7,282 nucleotides of DNA from Croceibacterium_A sp966112795. Lineage in GTDB: Bacteria > Pseudomonadota > Alphaproteobacteria > Sphingomonadales > Sphingomonadaceae. The position numbers and the translations under genes were made by a program. The notes below the pieces were generated by a model that was given only the letters and a program-made list of their open reading frames with translations, was not told the origin of the DNA and did not search any database. Positions 6,554 to 7,282 of this stretch are shown piece after piece. Location: assembly GCA_966112795.1 (NCBI GenBank), contig CBHWED010000171.1:1-7282 (forward strand), written 5' to 3'. Positions within the stretch are counted from its first letter, which is position 1, and every line of letters starts with the position of its first letter.

Positions 6554-6564
6554 GTCGTTACGAC
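6554..6564. repeat. 11-bp perfect palindrome in the divergent intergenic region, possible operator
   Basis: GTCGT-T-ACGAC is a perfect inverted repeat around a central T. It lies about 50-60 bases upstream of the predicted start of the redox operon transcript, a usual place for an activator site, and could serve the divergent ccmF gene as well. GCGTCGTTACGACAA resembles the RegR/PrrA-type redox response regulator box as I recall it (about 8 of 11 fixed positions), which is suggestive only. It does not match the FNR or CRP consensus. Confidence 0.35.
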
Positions 6565-6629
6565 AAATTTATCCATGAGGCCGGGTGCGGCTAGATTGGC
6601 GCCAGCATCGAGGCTATCGGAATGACGTC

Positions 6630-7282
6630 ATGTGGGGGGAAGTTGGACATTTCGCGCTGATCCTGGCGTTCGTGCTGGCGATCGCGCAGTCGACGGTGCC
6701 GTTCGTCGGCGCCAGCCGCGCCGACCCGGCGCTGATGGCGTTCGGCCGCGCCGCGGCGCTGTGGCAGGCCTTCTTCGTCGCGATCGCGTTCGCCGCGCTG
6801 GCCGCGATCTTCGTCGGGCTCGACCTCTCCTACGCGGTCGTCGCGCAGCACACCCACTCGACGCAGCCGCTCATCTACCGGTTCGCCGGCACCTGGGGGA
6901 ACCATGAGGGCTCGATGCTGCTCTGGGTGCTCATCCTCGCCATCTTCGGCGGGGCGGTCGCCTGGTTCGGCGACAATCTGCGCGAGACGCTGCAGGCGCG
7001 CGTGCTCGGCGTGCAGGGCCTGATCGGCACCGCCTTCCTCGCCTTCCTGCTGTTCACCTCGAACCCGTTCGCCCGCCTCGATCCGGCGGCGCTCGAGGGC
7101 AAGGAGCTCAACCCGCTGCTGCAGGACCCCGGGCTCGCGCTGCATCCGCCGCTGCTCTACCTCGGCTATGTCGGCTTCTCGGTCGCCTTCGCCTTCGCGG
7201 TCGCGGCGCTGATCGAAGGCCGCGTCGACGCCGCCTGGGCACGCTGGGTACGCCCTTGGGTGCTCGCCGCCTGGACCAGCCT
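6630..7282 (+). CDS. ccmF: Cytochrome c heme lyase subunit CcmF (N-terminal part, truncated by window end)
   Basis: The first 217 residues of a polytopic membrane protein of the CcmF/NrfE/CcsA family, which works in the inner membrane and periplasm to transfer heme from CcmE to apocytochrome CXXCH sites. Family hallmarks are the N-terminal GHFALILAFVLAIAQS, the tryptophan-rich segment TWGNHEGSMLLWV near residues 88-100, and NPLLQDPGLALHPPLLYLGY near 166-185 with the conserved histidine. Several hydrophobic helices are visible. Full CcmF is about 650 residues, so two thirds lie beyond the window. The ATG at 6630 is chosen because the protein then begins MWGEVGHF as in other CcmF proteins; GGA eight bases upstream is a weak ribosome binding site. 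In many alphaproteobacteria ccmF follows ccmE in one operon, but here it heads its own unit, divergent from a decaheme cytochrome operon. NrfE, the nitrite-reductase paralogue, is the main alternative. Confidence 0.93.
   Translation, partial: MWGEVGHFALILAFVLAIAQSTVPFVGASRADPALMAFGRAAALWQAFFVAIAFAALAAIFVGLDLSYAVVAQHTHSTQPLIYRFAGTWGNHEGSMLLWVLILAIFGGAVAWFGDNLRETLQARVLGVQGLIGTAFLAFLLFTSNPFARLDPAALEGKELNPLLQDPGLALHPPLLYLGYVGFSVAFAFAVAALIEGRVDAAWARWVRPWVLAAWTS

Larger units (their letters stand above)
6486..6629. promoter_or_regulatory. Divergent intergenic region between redox operon and ccmF
   Basis: This 144-base gap is visibly more AT-rich than its surroundings, in particular the AAATTTAT stretch near 6565-6572, and must hold promoters for both directions. 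The leftward promoter candidate and a palindrome are listed separately. For the rightward ccmF gene I see only a weak candidate: TAGATT at 6592-6597, with TTTATC 18 bases upstream at 6568-6573. No RNA gene or terminator is evident. Confidence 0.6.

Noticed and set aside
6591..7145. A 184-codon minus-strand frame opposite ccmF
   Set aside because: It is charged, low-complexity sequence antisense to an unmistakable CcmF N-terminus.

Overview
The window looks like a chromosomal segment of a GC-rich alphaproteobacterium. The support is a strongly G/C-biased third codon position, frequent GTG starts and a CcmF-type cytochrome c maturation gene. This placement is an inference from composition and gene content; no rRNA or other phylogenetic marker is present.

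Layout, left to right. A 3'-truncated view of an unrecognised plus-strand gene ends at 203. Convergent to it is a minus-strand calcineurin-like metallophosphoesterase with a CpdA-like motif set (299-1243). Next come three tightly packed minus-strand genes, read from right to left. The first (6485-4038) is an 815-residue fusion of an FAD/NAD(P) disulfide-oxidoreductase fold, two cyclic-nucleotide-binding domains and a 16-cysteine, four-[4Fe-4S] ferredoxin domain. The second (4034-3165) is a five-helix membrane protein with two pairs of histidines each spaced 14 residues apart, the signature of a bis-heme cytochrome b. The third (3157-1346) has an N-terminal FHA domain, one membrane anchor and ten CXXCH heme motifs. 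Gaps between the three are only 3 and 7 bases, and the ribosome binding site of the third overlaps the stop codon of the second, so they are almost certainly one operon. A 144-base divergent intergenic region (6486-6629), carrying a plausible promoter and an 11-bp perfect palindrome, separates the operon from a plus-strand ccmF-type heme lyase gene (6630 to window end, truncated).

Read together, the three operon proteins form a complete path for electrons across the inner membrane: NAD(P)H/FAD and four Fe-S clusters in the cytoplasm, two stacked b hemes in the membrane, and ten c hemes in the periplasm. Direction of flow and terminal partner cannot be told from sequence. Both ends carry cytoplasmic signalling modules: tandem cNMP-binding domains on the flavo-iron-sulfur protein and an FHA domain on the decaheme protein. 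The adjacent CpdA-like phosphodiesterase could remove the cyclic nucleotide, and the divergent CcmF could serve heme attachment to the ten CXXCH sites. The domain assignments are firm; the assembly into one regulated transmembrane redox complex is an inference, and is the main item of interest here.
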